A stretch of 64,000 bases of DNA from Flagellimonas sp. CMM7. Its GTDB lineage: Bacteria; Bacteroidota; Bacteroidia; Flavobacteriales; Flavobacteriaceae. The notes beneath the pieces were generated by a model. The model worked only from the letters and a program-made list of their open reading frames with translations. It ran no database searches and had not been told where the DNA came from. Both the position numbers and the translations under genes were made by a program. The DNA is taken from NCBI RefSeq assembly GCF_021390195.1, contig NZ_CP090003.1:856001-920000 (forward strand), given 5' to 3'. Positions 17,422 through 26,425 of this stretch are shown piece after piece; within the stretch, counting starts at the first letter, position 1, and every line of letters starts with the position of its first letter.

Positions 17422-17453
17422 AATTGGTTAACCAGATTGGTTTACCAAAAATA
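17422..17453. promoter_or_regulatory. putative GntR operator 3 in a divergent promoter region
   Basis: Minus strand begins TATTTTTG (-7 box, 17446-17453) and continues GGTAAACCAATCTGGTTAACCA. On the minus strand TTTG (17473-17476) precedes the -7 box by exactly 19 nt, a full Bacteroidota promoter driving the double lyase. On the plus strand TATATTTG (17456-17463) is a -7 box for the TIM-barrel gene, with a less clear -33 falling inside the operator. One operator can therefore control both directions. Confidence 0.82.
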
Positions 17454-17460
17454 CATATAT

Positions 17461-17475
17461 TTGTAAGACTTACAA
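17461..17475. repeat. perfect 7-1-7 inverted repeat in the divergent promoter
   Basis: TTGTAAGACTTACAA is a perfect palindrome around a central A. It overlaps the spacer and -33 region of the minus-strand promoter and starts at the end of the plus-strand -7 box. It may be a second regulator site. Confidence 0.5.
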
Positions 17476-17522
17476 ATTTTTAACACAAATTCTGCGGACA
17501 AAACACAAATCAGCACTTGATT

Positions 17523-18491
17523 ATGAAAAAGGATAAAAAAGGTATCTCAAGAAGAAACTTTACAAAATTATCGACCACTGCATTAGGAAGTATTCCAATT
17601 ATGAGCTTTGACAATGTCCTATTAAATACGTTTCCAAATAAGAAAGACGATATCAAGGTAAACTTGTTTTCTAAACATTTGCAATTTCTTGACTATAATG
17701 AGATGTCCGAGGCTGCAACAGATATGGGTTTTGATGGTCTAGATTTAACTGTAAGGCCTAAAGGGCATGTGCTACCTGAAAAAGCAGTTGATGATTTGCC
17801 CAAGGCAGTGGAGGCAATGAAAAAATTTGGACTTAATCCAAGTATGATGACCACAAATATCTGGGATCCCAACGATTTAGAACAGCGTACCGTTTTAGAA
17901 ACAGCAAGTAAGTTTGGTTTCACCCATTATCGAACAGCTTGGTTAAAGTATCCCGAAGACCAAAGCATTGCTGAAAGTCAGGGATTATATGGGCAACAGG
18001 CCAAGGAATTAGAAGCACAAAATAAGGACCTGGGACTGATCGGTTGCTATCAAAATCACGCGGGTAATCATGTAGGAGCCCCTGTTTGGGACCTTCCTCC
18101 TATCTTAAAGGTAACCAACAACGAACATTTTGGTATCCAATATGATATTCGACATGCAGTCGTTGAAGGTGGAAATAGTTGGGAGCTTGGTCTAAGGCGT
18201 ATCAACACATTTATAAAATCCATAGTCATCAAAGATTTTAAGTGGGGGAAAGTTGATGGAAAATGGAAACCCATCAACACTCCATTGGGAGAAGGGATGG
18301 TTGATTTTAAAAGATACTTTTCACTCCTAAAGAATTACAACATTAATGTTCCCATATCTCTTCATTTTGAATATGATCTAGGTGGAGCCCAACACGGAAA
18401 GCGTAATCTTACTATAAACAAGAAGGAAGTATTCGCCAGTATGAAAAAAGATCTTCAATTTTTAAAGAGTACTTGGAACGAAGTTCAGTAA
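17523..18491 (+). CDS. Tat-exported sugar isomerase/epimerase-like TIM-barrel protein
   Basis: Xylose-isomerase-like TIM barrel (AP endonuclease 2 type fold) of 322 residues. The N-terminus has a twin-arginine signal (SRRNFTK, Arg10-Arg11) and a short hydrophobic stretch, so the protein is probably folded before export to the periplasm. Typical barrel segments are GFDGLDLTV, FGLNPSMMTTN, GLIGCYQNHAG, FGIQYDIRHAV, SIVIKDFKW and VPISLHFEYDLGG, offering His, Asp and Glu as metal ligands. I use ATG 17523; the frame also allows TTG six bases earlier. Transcribed divergently from the double lyase and followed 25 bp later by an RraA-like gene. Substrate unknown; a uronate-derived sugar is suggested by the shared operator. 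Confidence 0.75.
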   Translation: MKKDKKGISRRNFTKLSTTALGSIPIMSFDNVLLNTFPNKKDDIKVNLFSKHLQFLDYNEMSEAATDMGFDGLDLTVRPKGHVLPEKAVDDLPKAVEAMKKFGLNPSMMTTNIWDPNDLEQRTVLETASKFGFTHYRTAWLKYPEDQSIAESQGLYGQQAKELEAQNKDLGLIGCYQNHAGNHVGAPVWDLPPILKVTNNEHFGIQYDIRHAVVEGGNSWELGLRRINTFIKSIVIKDFKWGKVDGKWKPINTPLGEGMVDFKRYFSLLKNYNINVPISLHFEYDLGGAQHGKRNLTINKKEVFASMKKDLQFLKSTWNEVQ

Positions 18492-18516
18492 TTATCAAAC
18501 AATTTTGAAAGAAAAC

Positions 18517-19248
18517 ATGGCGAATCCATCACATCAAATTATAGAAAAACTAAAAAAAGTAAGCACCGCCACTATAGCCACCAGTCTTTTCAAAAGAGGA
18601 TTGAAAAATCAGTTTATCCAAGATATAAGTCCTCTCAAAAAAGGAAAACAAACCATGGTAGGAGCAGCCTTTACCTTAAGATATATTCCGGCTCGGGAAG
18701 ACCTAAACCCCATAACAGTATTCAAAGATCCAAAACATTTACAACGAGTAGCAGTTGAAAAATGCCCCAAGGGGGCTGTACTTGTCATTGATAGCAGAAA
18801 AGACGCTCGAGCCGCTTCAGCAGGTTCAATATTAGCAACTCGATTGATGAAACGCGGTGTCTCTGGATTGGTTACCGATGGTGGATTGCGGGATTCCGCT
18901 GAAATAGCGGATTTGGACTTTCCAGCATATCATAGCAGACCTTCAGCACCTACCAACCTAACCCTGCATCAGGCCATTGCCATTAACGAACCTATTGGTT
19001 GTGGAGATGTGGCCGTTTTTCCAGGAGATTTTATCGTTGGTGATAATGATGGGGTCATGGTCATACCACAACATCTAGCTGCTGATGTAGCAGATGAATG
19101 TTTAGAAATGACCTTGTATGAGGAATTTGTACTTGAAAAAGTTGGAAATGGTGCATCTGTGATTGGGCTTTACCCTTTAACCAACAATACGCTCAAAACT
19201 GAATTTGAAACTTGGAAAGACTCAAACAAAAAAATCCAAAAATCATAG
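18517..19248 (+). CDS. RraA-like protein (class II aldolase/decarboxylase-type fold)
   Basis: 243 residues with the RraA/HMG-aldolase core: GSILATRLMKRGVSGLVTDG at 103-122 followed by Arg125-Asp126 (GGLRD), the conserved glycine-to-Arg-Asp arrangement that binds substrate carboxylate and Mg2+, then FPGDFIVGDNDGVMVIP. Such proteins include pyruvate-forming aldolases and oxaloacetate decarboxylases as well as RNase E inhibitors; no RNase E context is seen here. No signal peptide, so cytoplasmic. Start chosen at ATG 18517; a TTG four codons upstream is less likely. Partner of the TIM-barrel gene in a two-gene operon under operator 3. Confidence 0.78.
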   Translation: MANPSHQIIEKLKKVSTATIATSLFKRGLKNQFIQDISPLKKGKQTMVGAAFTLRYIPAREDLNPITVFKDPKHLQRVAVEKCPKGAVLVIDSRKDARAASAGSILATRLMKRGVSGLVTDGGLRDSAEIADLDFPAYHSRPSAPTNLTLHQAIAINEPIGCGDVAVFPGDFIVGDNDGVMVIPQHLAADVADECLEMTLYEEFVLEKVGNGASVIGLYPLTNNTLKTEFETWKDSNKKIQKS

Positions 19249-19285
19249 ATCTTCGGATTTTTTGGAATCAAATAAAAGCTTTTTG

Positions 19286-19359
19286 TGACCACGGTAGGAT
19301 TCAAACCTACGACCGCTGGAGCCGAAATCCAGTGCTCTATTCAGCTGAGCTACGTGGCC
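19286..19359 (-). tRNA. tRNA-Arg (anticodon UCG)
   Basis: 74-nt cloverleaf on the minus strand. Acceptor GGCCACG pairs with CGTGGTC (one G-U), the D arm contains GTAGCTCAGCTG, the anticodon stem CTGGA/TCCAG encloses loop TTTCGGC giving anticodon TCG, and the T arm has GGTTTGAATCC. Discriminator is A and CCA is not encoded. Confidence 0.93.
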
Positions 19360-19366
19360 TTATTTA

Positions 19367-19816
19367 TTAACTTAATCTTGCTTTTACAATACTGGAAATG
19401 GTTTTTCCATCAGCTTGCCCAGCCAGTTCTTTGGAAACAATCCCCATGACCTTACCCATATCTTGCATTCCTGAAGCGCCAATGGAATCAATGGTCATAA
19501 CCACCACTTTTTCAATTTCTTCTTCGGTTAATTGTTCTGGTAAAAACTTCTCAATTATCGCTACTTGGGCCAACTCAGGGGCAGCTAAATCTTCCCTTCC
19601 CTGTTCCGTGAAAATTGCAGCGCTATCCTTACGTTGCTTTACCAATTTTTGAACCAGCTTTATTTCATCTTCCTCAGAAAGTTCTCCACCAGCGCCTTTA
19701 TCCGTCTTTGCCAATAAAATGCCCGATTTAATAGCTCGCAATGATTCTAATGCAACGGTATCCTTTGCTTTCATTGCCGTTTTCATCTCTATCATTATCT
19801 GATCTTGCAAACTCAT
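19367..19816 (-). CDS. GatB/YqeY domain protein
   Basis: 149-residue YqeY-family protein, resembling the C-terminal tRNA-binding domain of the amidotransferase subunit GatB. All-helical, with the typical start SLQDQIMIEMKTAMKAKDTVALESLRAIKS and the end ADGKTISSIVKARL. It follows ftsZ on the same strand but a terminator (19841-19882) lies between them, so it may have its own promoter. Precise role of the stand-alone form is not established. Confidence 0.88.
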   Translation of the reverse strand: MSLQDQIMIEMKTAMKAKDTVALESLRAIKSGILLAKTDKGAGGELSEEDEIKLVQKLVKQRKDSAAIFTEQGREDLAAPELAQVAIIEKFLPEQLTEEEIEKVVVMTIDSIGASGMQDMGKVMGIVSKELAGQADGKTISSIVKARLS

Positions 19817-19840
19817 TTTATCTCTGTTTTGGGCAGCGAA

Positions 19841-19882
19841 GATAAAAAAATAAACCCGAAAGTCTCTTAACCAACGGGTTTA
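19841..19882 (-). terminator. terminator of the dcw operon
   Basis: Minus strand: stem TAAACCCG / CGGGTTTA with a 16-nt loop, followed by a run of seven T. It lies about 40 bp after the ftsZ stop. Confidence 0.8.
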
Positions 19883-19918
19883 TGCTCTCCATCTAAATGG
19901 ATTTCAATTTAAACACTA

Positions 19919-21904
19919 CTAATCAACATTATCATGCAAAAAAGAGTTGTTGGAACGTAATTGCAAATCATCATTGCTGTCCTCGCTCAGTGTTGTCCTA
20001 GAGACCTTTTGCTCTTGGGGAGTATCATCTAAATCCACACCCTGTCTTTTATAGGCAGGTTGCTTTTCTATTTCATCAATACTATTTCTGTTGTTCTGAA
20101 ATTTGTAGTTGAAATTCTTTAGTTTTTTTCTACGTTCGTCTGCACGATCTTTTAACAGGTCATTGATGGAACTATTAAAAGGATCCACGTTTCCAGCTGC
20201 ATTTTCTCCTCCAGTGGAAGCCTCAGTCTTTATGGTTTTCTTCTCAAACACCAATTCATCTTCAACCAATTTGGGCTCATGGGTTTCCGCTACGGACCTA
20301 GCTCCCGTTAATTGGGTTTCCAACTCCATGTACTCCTCTAAATTGTAACGGGTCTCCCCTTCTTTTTTATATTCCAAAACTGGCTTTACCTCTACATACT
20401 CATTTACATCAATATCCTTTAAACCATCATCTAAATTGAACGTAATGGTATGTTCCTTTTCCTCTTCTTCAGTTTCTTCTGTTCTATTCAAGGGCATATC
20501 AAAAGTTAATGCAAATTGATCTTCCGCTGCTTTTGGCGAAATTACCTCTGGATCAACCACTTCAATATCGTTCAATATGCTTTTTGCTTCTATGATAACA
20601 AAGTCCTCTTCAACGCTTTCAGGAACTACTTCCTCATAAAAAACATTAAAGTTTCTGATATAATTTGTAGTTGGGATAAGGTTGACCTCCTCAGCTTTTG
20701 AATGTGCTTCCTCAGCTTTTGAATGTGCTTCCTCAGCTTTTTCCTCCTCTTCCATTTCCAGTGTATGCTTCACTATCGTTGGTTCTGGTTCATTTGCTGT
20801 TTCAACCTTAACTTCTTGAATCGTTGTAGTATCTGGAGTTAGTTCTTGCTCAGCAATCTGCTCATCTTCAAGGGTATAAAAAACTTTTTTGGTTTCTGTA
20901 TTTACGATATCATCTTGCTGATCAATATTAAATCCCGTAGCTATAACGGTTACCGCAATGGCATCTCCCAAGTTTTCATCTTCGCCAACACCCATAATTA
21001 TGTTTGCGCCGTGTCCTGCTTCAATCTGTATATAGTCATTGATTTCCCCTATTTCGTCAATGGTGATTTCTTGTGAACCTGAAACAATGAGTAACAGTAC
21101 ATTTTTAGCCCCAGTTATTTTATTATCATTCAATAAGGGCGAATCCAACGCCTTCATAATAGCTTCTCCAGCCCGAGCAGAACCAGAAGCTGTAGATGAG
21201 CCCATTATAGCAGTGCCGCTATTGGAAAGAACTGTTTTGGCATCCCTAAGGTCAATATTCTGTGTATAGTGATGTGTAATAACTTCTGCAATTCCCTTTG
21301 CTGCAGTTGCCAAGACTTCATCCGCTTTTGAAAAGCCAGCTTTGAAGCCCAAGTTTCCATAAACCTCGCGTAGTTTGTTATTGTTGATTACTATTAACGA
21401 ATCCACATTGGCGCGCAGCTTCTCAATACCAGCCTGCGCCTGTTTATTACGCATAGCGCCTTCAAACTGAAAAGGAATGGTAACAATACCTACGGTAAGA
21501 ACATCCATCTCCCTTGCTACTTTGGCAATGATTGGAGCAGCCCCTGTTCCTGTACCACCACCCATACCGGCCGTAATGAAAACCATTTTAGTAGTATGTC
21601 CTAGCAATGTTTTTAGATCTTCCATGCTTTCCAAAGCTGCTTGCTCACCAACATCTGGATTGGCTCCAGCGCCAAGTCCTTCTGTTAGGGATACACCCAA
21701 TTGAATTTTATTGGGAACCGTACTATTTTGTAAAGCTTGGGCATCTGTATTGCAGATTACAAAATCCACTCCATTGATACCTGCCTGGAACATGTGATTG
21801 ATGGCATTACTACCTCCACCACCAACGCCAATTACCTTTATTACGTTGCTTTTGTTCTTGGGAAGATCAAAACCTATGTTATCAAATTCGGTGCTTTTAC
21901 TCAT
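19919..21904 (-). CDS. ftsZ: cell division GTPase FtsZ with long C-terminal tail
   Basis: Tubulin-like GTPase forming the division ring. The N-terminal 330 residues are standard: [13 protein letters not shown] nucleotide loop, the tubulin signature [10 protein letters not shown] near 115, and the T7 region [13 protein letters not shown]. The remaining 330 residues are an acidic disordered linker, long for a bacterial FtsZ. It contains a 7-residue repeat KAEEAHS in tandem (about 386-406). Near the end [13 protein letters not shown] resembles the conserved FtsA-binding peptide, but some 35 further residues follow it. Last gene of the dcw cluster. Confidence 0.96.
   Translation of the reverse strand: MSKSTEFDNIGFDLPKNKSNVIKVIGVGGGGSNAINHMFQAGINGVDFVICNTDAQALQNSTVPNKIQLGVSLTEGLGAGANPDVGEQAALESMEDLKTLLGHTTKMVFITAGMGGGTGTGAAPIIAKVAREMDVLTVGIVTIPFQFEGAMRNKQAQAGIEKLRANVDSLIVINNNKLREVYGNLGFKAGFSKADEVLATAAKGIAEVITHHYTQNIDLRDAKTVLSNSGTAIMGSSTASGSARAGEAIMKALDSPLLNDNKITGAKNVLLLIVSGSQEITIDEIGEINDYIQIEAGHGANIIMGVGEDENLGDAIAVTVIATGFNIDQQDDIVNTETKKVFYTLEDEQIAEQELTPDTTTIQEVKVETANEPEPTIVKHTLEMEEEEKAEEAHSKAEEAHSKAEEVNLIPTTNYIRNFNVFYEEVVPESVEEDFVIIEAKSILNDIEVVDPEVISPKAAEDQFALTFDMPLNRTEETEEEEKEHTITFNLDDGLKDIDVNEYVEVKPVLEYKKEGETRYNLEEYMELETQLTGARSVAETHEPKLVEDELVFEKKTIKTEASTGGENAAGNVDPFNSSINDLLKDRADERRKKLKNFNYKFQNNRNSIDEIEKQPAYKRQGVDLDDTPQEQKVSRTTLSEDSNDDLQLRSNNSFLHDNVD
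20688..20748 (-). repeat. ftsZ: 21-bp tandem repeat within ftsZ linker
   Basis: About two and a half copies of a 21-bp unit (CCTCAGCTTTTGAATGTGCT on the plus strand) encode [19 protein letters not shown]. Copies are identical at the DNA level, so the repeat is recent and could change copy number by slippage. Confidence 0.85.
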
Positions 21905-21946
21905 GATCGTTTTTTGTTACTTATTAGGGTATGCTCTCTAGGGTTA

Positions 21947-23275
21947 TTACTCCGCGTTGTCCAAAAAGTCCTTTAGTTTTTCAGACCACTTGTCAAAAAT
22001 GGATTTTCTTTCTTTCATCGACATATTTGCCGTTTTGTTGCTTGGTACATGCTCCTGGCCTACCAAAACCTGTTCATCTTCTTGCATTTCTTCTTCCATG
22101 ATCGTATTCATGGATGTCGTTTCCAAAGCATTCATCAAAAGACCCACTGCAGTTGCATACAGTGGACTTGCAATCTCTTCTTCAGAATCTCCTGCCAAAT
22201 GCTCATTGGGATAGCCAATACGTGTATCCATCCCGGTAATGTATTCAACTAGCTGTTTCAAATGTTTTAACTGGCTTCCTCCACCGGTCAACACTATACC
22301 TGCTATCAGTTTTTTCTTTTGTTCCTCGTGGCCGTAATTCTTTATTTCCACATATACCTGCTCTACAATCTCCACGACTCTAGCGTGAATAATTTTAGAT
22401 AGGTTTTTCAAAGTGATTTCTTTAGGTTCCCTACCCCTTAGTCCAGGAATGGATACAATCTCGTTATCCTTATTTTCACCTGGCCAGGCAGAACCAAATT
22501 TTATCTTTAATAATTCCGCTTGCTTCTCTATAATTGAGCAACCTTCTTTTATATCTTCAGTAATGACATTTCCTCCAAAGGGTATTACGGAAGTATGTCT
22601 AATAATTCCATCTTTGAAAATTGCAAGGTCAGTAGTTCCACCTCCTATATCAATCAATGCTACCCCTGCCTCTTTTTCTTCTTGACTTAATACCGCTTCT
22701 GCTGATGCCAGTGGCTCCAATGTGATGTTTGCTAAGTCCAGACCTGCGCTCTTAATACATCTACCAATATTTTTGATGGATGAAACTTGCCCGACCACCA
22801 CATGAAAATTGGCTTCTAGGCGACCGCCATACATCCCTTTGGGTTCTTTAATTTCTGGCTGCCCATCCACTCGGTACTCTTGTGGCAAAACATGTATGAT
22901 CTCTTCACCCGGAAGCATGACCAACTTGTAGACTTGATTACAGAGTTTCTCTAAATCATCATCATTAATCACCTCTTCCGAATTTGGTCTTGTGATGTAA
23001 TCGCTATGCTGAAGGCTTCTAATATGCTGCCCTGCAATACCCACGACCACAGAACCTATTTTTAATCCAGAATCCACCTCAGCTTGTTCCACTGCTTGTT
23101 GAATAGATGAAATGGTCTGGGTAATATTGTTGACCACTCCTCTATGGACACCTAAGCTCTTTGACTTACCTGTTCCTAAAATTTCTATTTTGCCATACTC
23201 ATTTTCCTTACCAATGATCGCAACGATCTTGGTAGTTCCAATATCCAAACCAACTGAATAATTACCTTGTTCCAT
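21947..23275 (-). CDS. ftsA: cell division protein FtsA
   Basis: Actin-like ATPase that tethers FtsZ to the membrane. 442 residues with phosphate-1 motif GLDIGTTKIVAIIG at the N-terminus, the SHS2/1C region after about residue 80, the second phosphate motif ALIDIGGGTTDLAIF, and the adenosine motif GIVLTGGGSQL. The C-terminus KSIFDKWSEKLKDFLDN is amphipathic and fits the membrane-binding helix. Starts 3 bp after ftsQ; ftsZ follows after 42 bp. Confidence 0.96.
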   Translation of the reverse strand: MEQGNYSVGLDIGTTKIVAIIGKENEYGKIEILGTGKSKSLGVHRGVVNNITQTISSIQQAVEQAEVDSGLKIGSVVVGIAGQHIRSLQHSDYITRPNSEEVINDDDLEKLCNQVYKLVMLPGEEIIHVLPQEYRVDGQPEIKEPKGMYGGRLEANFHVVVGQVSSIKNIGRCIKSAGLDLANITLEPLASAEAVLSQEEKEAGVALIDIGGGTTDLAIFKDGIIRHTSVIPFGGNVITEDIKEGCSIIEKQAELLKIKFGSAWPGENKDNEIVSIPGLRGREPKEITLKNLSKIIHARVVEIVEQVYVEIKNYGHEEQKKKLIAGIVLTGGGSQLKHLKQLVEYITGMDTRIGYPNEHLAGDSEEEIASPLYATAVGLLMNALETTSMNTIMEEEMQEDEQVLVGQEHVPSNKTANMSMKERKSIFDKWSEKLKDFLDNAE

Positions 23276-23278
23276 ACT

Positions 23279-23998
23279 TTATATTTTGGTGCAAACCACT
23301 TGATTATTGAATTCTAAACTTACTGTTGCATATTTCTCCAAAGAATTGTCTTTGGCAGCTTTTGCATAAAATGCCATGAAATTTTTGAACTTCTCATTGA
23401 GATTTTCCACTCCGCCCAAATTCACTACAAAGTTTTCTAAACGAAACTTTAATTGATATTTACCTTCTTCCTCAACATGTATACCGATAACATTTTTCCT
23501 AAGAAAATCGTCCTCGTTGATATAATTTAAAATCGTATAGGCATCCTCAAGGGTTTTACCCGTGATTTTACCCGTGATTATGGGAACTCTAGCTGAATGA
23601 TGCTTGGATAAAGGCATACGCTTTCCTAAATCATCCAAATAAAATTTAGAGATTCCCTCTACTCTTCCAATTGGTTTACGCTGAACAATCTTAGATATAA
23701 GTTCTCCATTTACAGTAAGATAGACTTGGGCGTTTTTCACCATATCATTGGACAGTATAATATCCTCTATGGTATTCAAAACTAATTCTTCTTTAGCCCT
23801 ATTTTTTACTGCTCCATAATTTTGTATTAACAATTTATTAACTGAGGCTTCTGTGAGGTATAAGTTGTTGTCTCCCAAAAATTTAATGGATATCTCATTA
23901 ACACTTTTCTTCTTACTGCGGTGTTCTGCAAAACTGTAAAGCCCAATTATGGCTATGGACAAAAACGTCAATTTTATGTAATTCCAATTAACTCGCAT
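23279..23998 (-). CDS. ftsQ: cell division protein FtsQ
   Basis: Single-pass inner-membrane divisome protein of 239 residues: short cytoplasmic N-terminus, membrane helix at about 8-24, then a POTRA-like region (SIKFLGDNNLYLTEASVNKLL) and the beta domain. Identified by position between murC and ftsA and by topology, since FtsQ diverges strongly in sequence. Its start overlaps the murC end by 11 nt, suggesting translational coupling. Confidence 0.88.
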   Translation of the reverse strand: MRVNWNYIKLTFLSIAIIGLYSFAEHRSKKKSVNEISIKFLGDNNLYLTEASVNKLLIQNYGAVKNRAKEELVLNTIEDIILSNDMVKNAQVYLTVNGELISKIVQRKPIGRVEGISKFYLDDLGKRMPLSKHHSARVPIITGKITGKTLEDAYTILNYINEDDFLRKNVIGIHVEEEGKYQLKFRLENFVVNLGGVENLNEKFKNFMAFYAKAAKDNSLEKYATVSLEFNNQVVCTKI

Positions 23999-25340
23999 AC
24001 GCTAATTCCTTTTTTATTTTTGGTATCTCCATTCCAATATCACCAGCTCCCATCGTCACTAAAACACCTGTTCTACAATTCTTTATTTCATTTATAAGGT
24101 TTGATTTGGAAACCAATTTTTTTCGTGGATTTTCAATTTTATCCAATAGCCATGTGGACGTAATTCCCTTAATGGGCTCTTCTCTTGCTGGATAGATTTC
24201 CAATAACAAAACCATATCAAATTTTGACAAGCTTTCAGCGAAATCATCAGCAAAATCCTGTGTCCTAGAAAATAAATGAGGCTGAAAAACCGCAGTTATT
24301 TGCTCATTTGGATGCATTTCTTTTATGGCGTTATAAACTGCACTAATCTCTGTGGGGTGATGTGCATAGTCATCAATAAAAGTAAAATCTGAATCCTGTA
24401 TCTGGTAGGAAAACCTTCTTTGCACCCCTTTAAAGGTCCCTAATGCCTTGGCAAGGCGGTGCGGCGGGGAACCAGCCTGCACTGCCATTGCAAAAGCTGC
24501 TAGTCCATTAAGCAAATTATGCCGGCCAGGTTTATTAAAACGAACTTGTTCCAATACCTCCTTGGGCGTAATCAAATCAAATATGTAGGTGCCATGTTCA
24601 ATTAAAATATTTTCAATACGGTAATCCGACCCATCCTCAATTCCATAGGTAGCTCCTTGCAACGGTAGTCCGTTCCTAACGAAAAGCATTCCACTAGGTT
24701 TTATTTTTGCAACAAAATCCCGAAAGGATTGTTGTAATTCTTCACTGGTTCCATAAATATCCAAGTGATCGGCATCCATAGAAGTGATACAAGCCACATC
24801 AGGAGAAAGTTGTAAAAACGACCTATCAAACTCATCAGCTTCAACAACAGAGTATTCGGTTCCCTCCAACACAAAATTGCTATTGAAATCTTCTGAAATA
24901 CCTCCTAAAAAAGCTGTTAAAGGAGTACCACTCTCTTTAAGCAAATGGGCCAAAATACATGAGGTTGTAGTCTTCCCGTGGGTTCCCGCAACCGCAAAAC
25001 AAAAGGTGTCTTTTGTAATAATGCCGAGTACCTCCGAGCGTTTTTTTATTTCAAAGCTCTTACTTCTAAAAAATTGTAATTGGGAATGTGTGGAAGGTAC
25101 TGCTGGCGTATAGATAACCAGTGTATTTTCCCTTTGTTTGCAAGCATCTGGTATCAGGTCAACTTTGTCTTCAAAATGCACTACTATACCATGACTAACA
25201 AGTTCATCTGTTATTGGAGTTCTTGTCTTGTCATAGCCTATAACGTTCTTACCTATATAATTAAAATAGCGCGCCAAAGCAGACATACCAATACCTCCGA
25301 TACCAATAAAGAAGACGTTATGGATGTCCTTCAAATTCAT
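23988..25340 (-). CDS. murC: UDP-N-acetylmuramate--L-alanine ligase
   Basis: Adds the first amino acid, L-alanine, to UDP-MurNAc in the cytoplasm. 450 residues with the N-terminal UDP-binding motif [16 protein letters not shown] loop [10 protein letters not shown] (about 118-127), and C-terminal [14 protein letters not shown] overlap with the murG stop (25337-25340) marks tight coupling. Confidence 0.96.
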   Translation of the reverse strand: MNLKDIHNVFFIGIGGIGMSALARYFNYIGKNVIGYDKTRTPITDELVSHGIVVHFEDKVDLIPDACKQRENTLVIYTPAVPSTHSQLQFFRSKSFEIKKRSEVLGIITKDTFCFAVAGTHGKTTTSCILAHLLKESGTPLTAFLGGISEDFNSNFVLEGTEYSVVEADEFDRSFLQLSPDVACITSMDADHLDIYGTSEELQQSFRDFVAKIKPSGMLFVRNGLPLQGATYGIEDGSDYRIENILIEHGTYIFDLITPKEVLEQVRFNKPGRHNLLNGLAAFAMAVQAGSPPHRLAKALGTFKGVQRRFSYQIQDSDFTFIDDYAHHPTEISAVYNAIKEMHPNEQITAVFQPHLFSRTQDFADDFAESLSKFDMVLLLEIYPAREEPIKGITSTWLLDKIENPRKKLVSKSNLINEIKNCRTGVLVTMGAGDIGMEIPKIKKELAYAS

Positions 25341-26425
25341 TTCAATAATTTTTCAATTTCATCAACGATATGTTCCGTGGCTTTTGGCATAGCCAGCTGC
25401 TTAATATTGGCACTCAACTTATTTTGAGTATCCATTGAATTTATGAGGTCTACAAAACTTTTTTCAAAATCAGTATCTAATTCACTCTCTTTTAGCATAA
25501 GTGCCGCATCTTTAGAAACCAGTGCTTTTGCATTCTTAGTTTGATGGTCTTCCGCCACATTGGGTGATGGTATAAATAGTACAGGCTTTCCTACTAAACA
25601 CAATTCTGATACAGATCCCGCTCCTGCTCTAGATATGATGATATCTGCAGCTGCATAGGCATAATCCATTCTATTTAAAAAGGCTAAAACCTTTACCGAG
25701 TTTGAATCATGTTGTTTATAATCTTCATAATAGAGTTTACCGCACTGCCATATTAGCTGCACTTCTTGATTCTCAAAAAAAACTAGTTCTTTTTCAATCA
25801 ATTGATTTACCCTTCTCGCTCCCAGACTCCCGCCTATGATCAATATGGTTTTCTTGTTTGCATTCAAACCAAAAAAATCAATTGCTTCTTTTTTATCTAC
25901 CTTCAAATCCACCAAATCTGAACGCACTGGATTGCCCGTCTTGATTATCTTTTCCTTTGGAAAAAACTGCTCCATTCTATCATAGGCCACACAAATACGT
26001 TTAGCCTTGCTTGCCAATAATTTGTTTGTGATGCCCGCATAAGAGTTTTGTTCCTGGAGTACACACGGAATTTTGGCACCAGCAGCCATTTTTAGCAATG
26101 GCCCACTAGCAAATCCCCCCGTGCCAATGGCCACATTGGGTCTAAACTGTTTTGTTATTTGCCGTGCTCTAATCAAACTAATCACCAATTTTAATGGAAA
26201 CATTAAATTTTTAAGTGTCAGTTTCCGTTGCAATCCACTTATCCACAAACCCTCTATCTTATATCCTGCTTGCGGCACTTTTTCCATTTCCATTTTATCC
26301 TTAGCTCCAACAAATAAAAACTCAGCTTTTGGATGCCTCCTTTTTAGTTCATTGGCTATCGCTATCGCCGGATAAATATGTCCTCCCGTACCTCCTCCAG
26401 AAAGTATAAACCTATAGTTGCCCAC
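25337..26425 (-). CDS. murG: UDP-GlcNAc--lipid I N-acetylglucosaminyltransferase
   Basis: Peripheral membrane GT28 enzyme turning lipid I into lipid II. 362 residues; visible are the glycine loop [14 protein letters not shown] (9-22), [22 protein letters not shown] and [12 protein letters not shown]. The start codon is GTG at 26425, which overlaps the ftsW end by 14 nt; no ATG fits the family N-terminus. Confidence 0.96.
   Translation of the reverse strand: MGNYRFILSGGGTGGHIYPAIAIANELKRRHPKAEFLFVGAKDKMEMEKVPQAGYKIEGLWISGLQRKLTLKNLMFPLKLVISLIRARQITKQFRPNVAIGTGGFASGPLLKMAAGAKIPCVLQEQNSYAGITNKLLASKAKRICVAYDRMEQFFPKEKIIKTGNPVRSDLVDLKVDKKEAIDFFGLNANKKTILIIGGSLGARRVNQLIEKELVFFENQEVQLIWQCGKLYYEDYKQHDSNSVKVLAFLNRMDYAYAAADIIISRAGAGSVSELCLVGKPVLFIPSPNVAEDHQTKNAKALVSKDAALMLKESELDTDFEKSFVDLINSMDTQNKLSANIKQLAMPKATEHIVDEIEKLLK

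Noticed and set aside
20688..20748. Short direct repeats as a CRISPR array
   Set aside because: Contiguous in-frame units without spacers, inside the ftsZ coding sequence.
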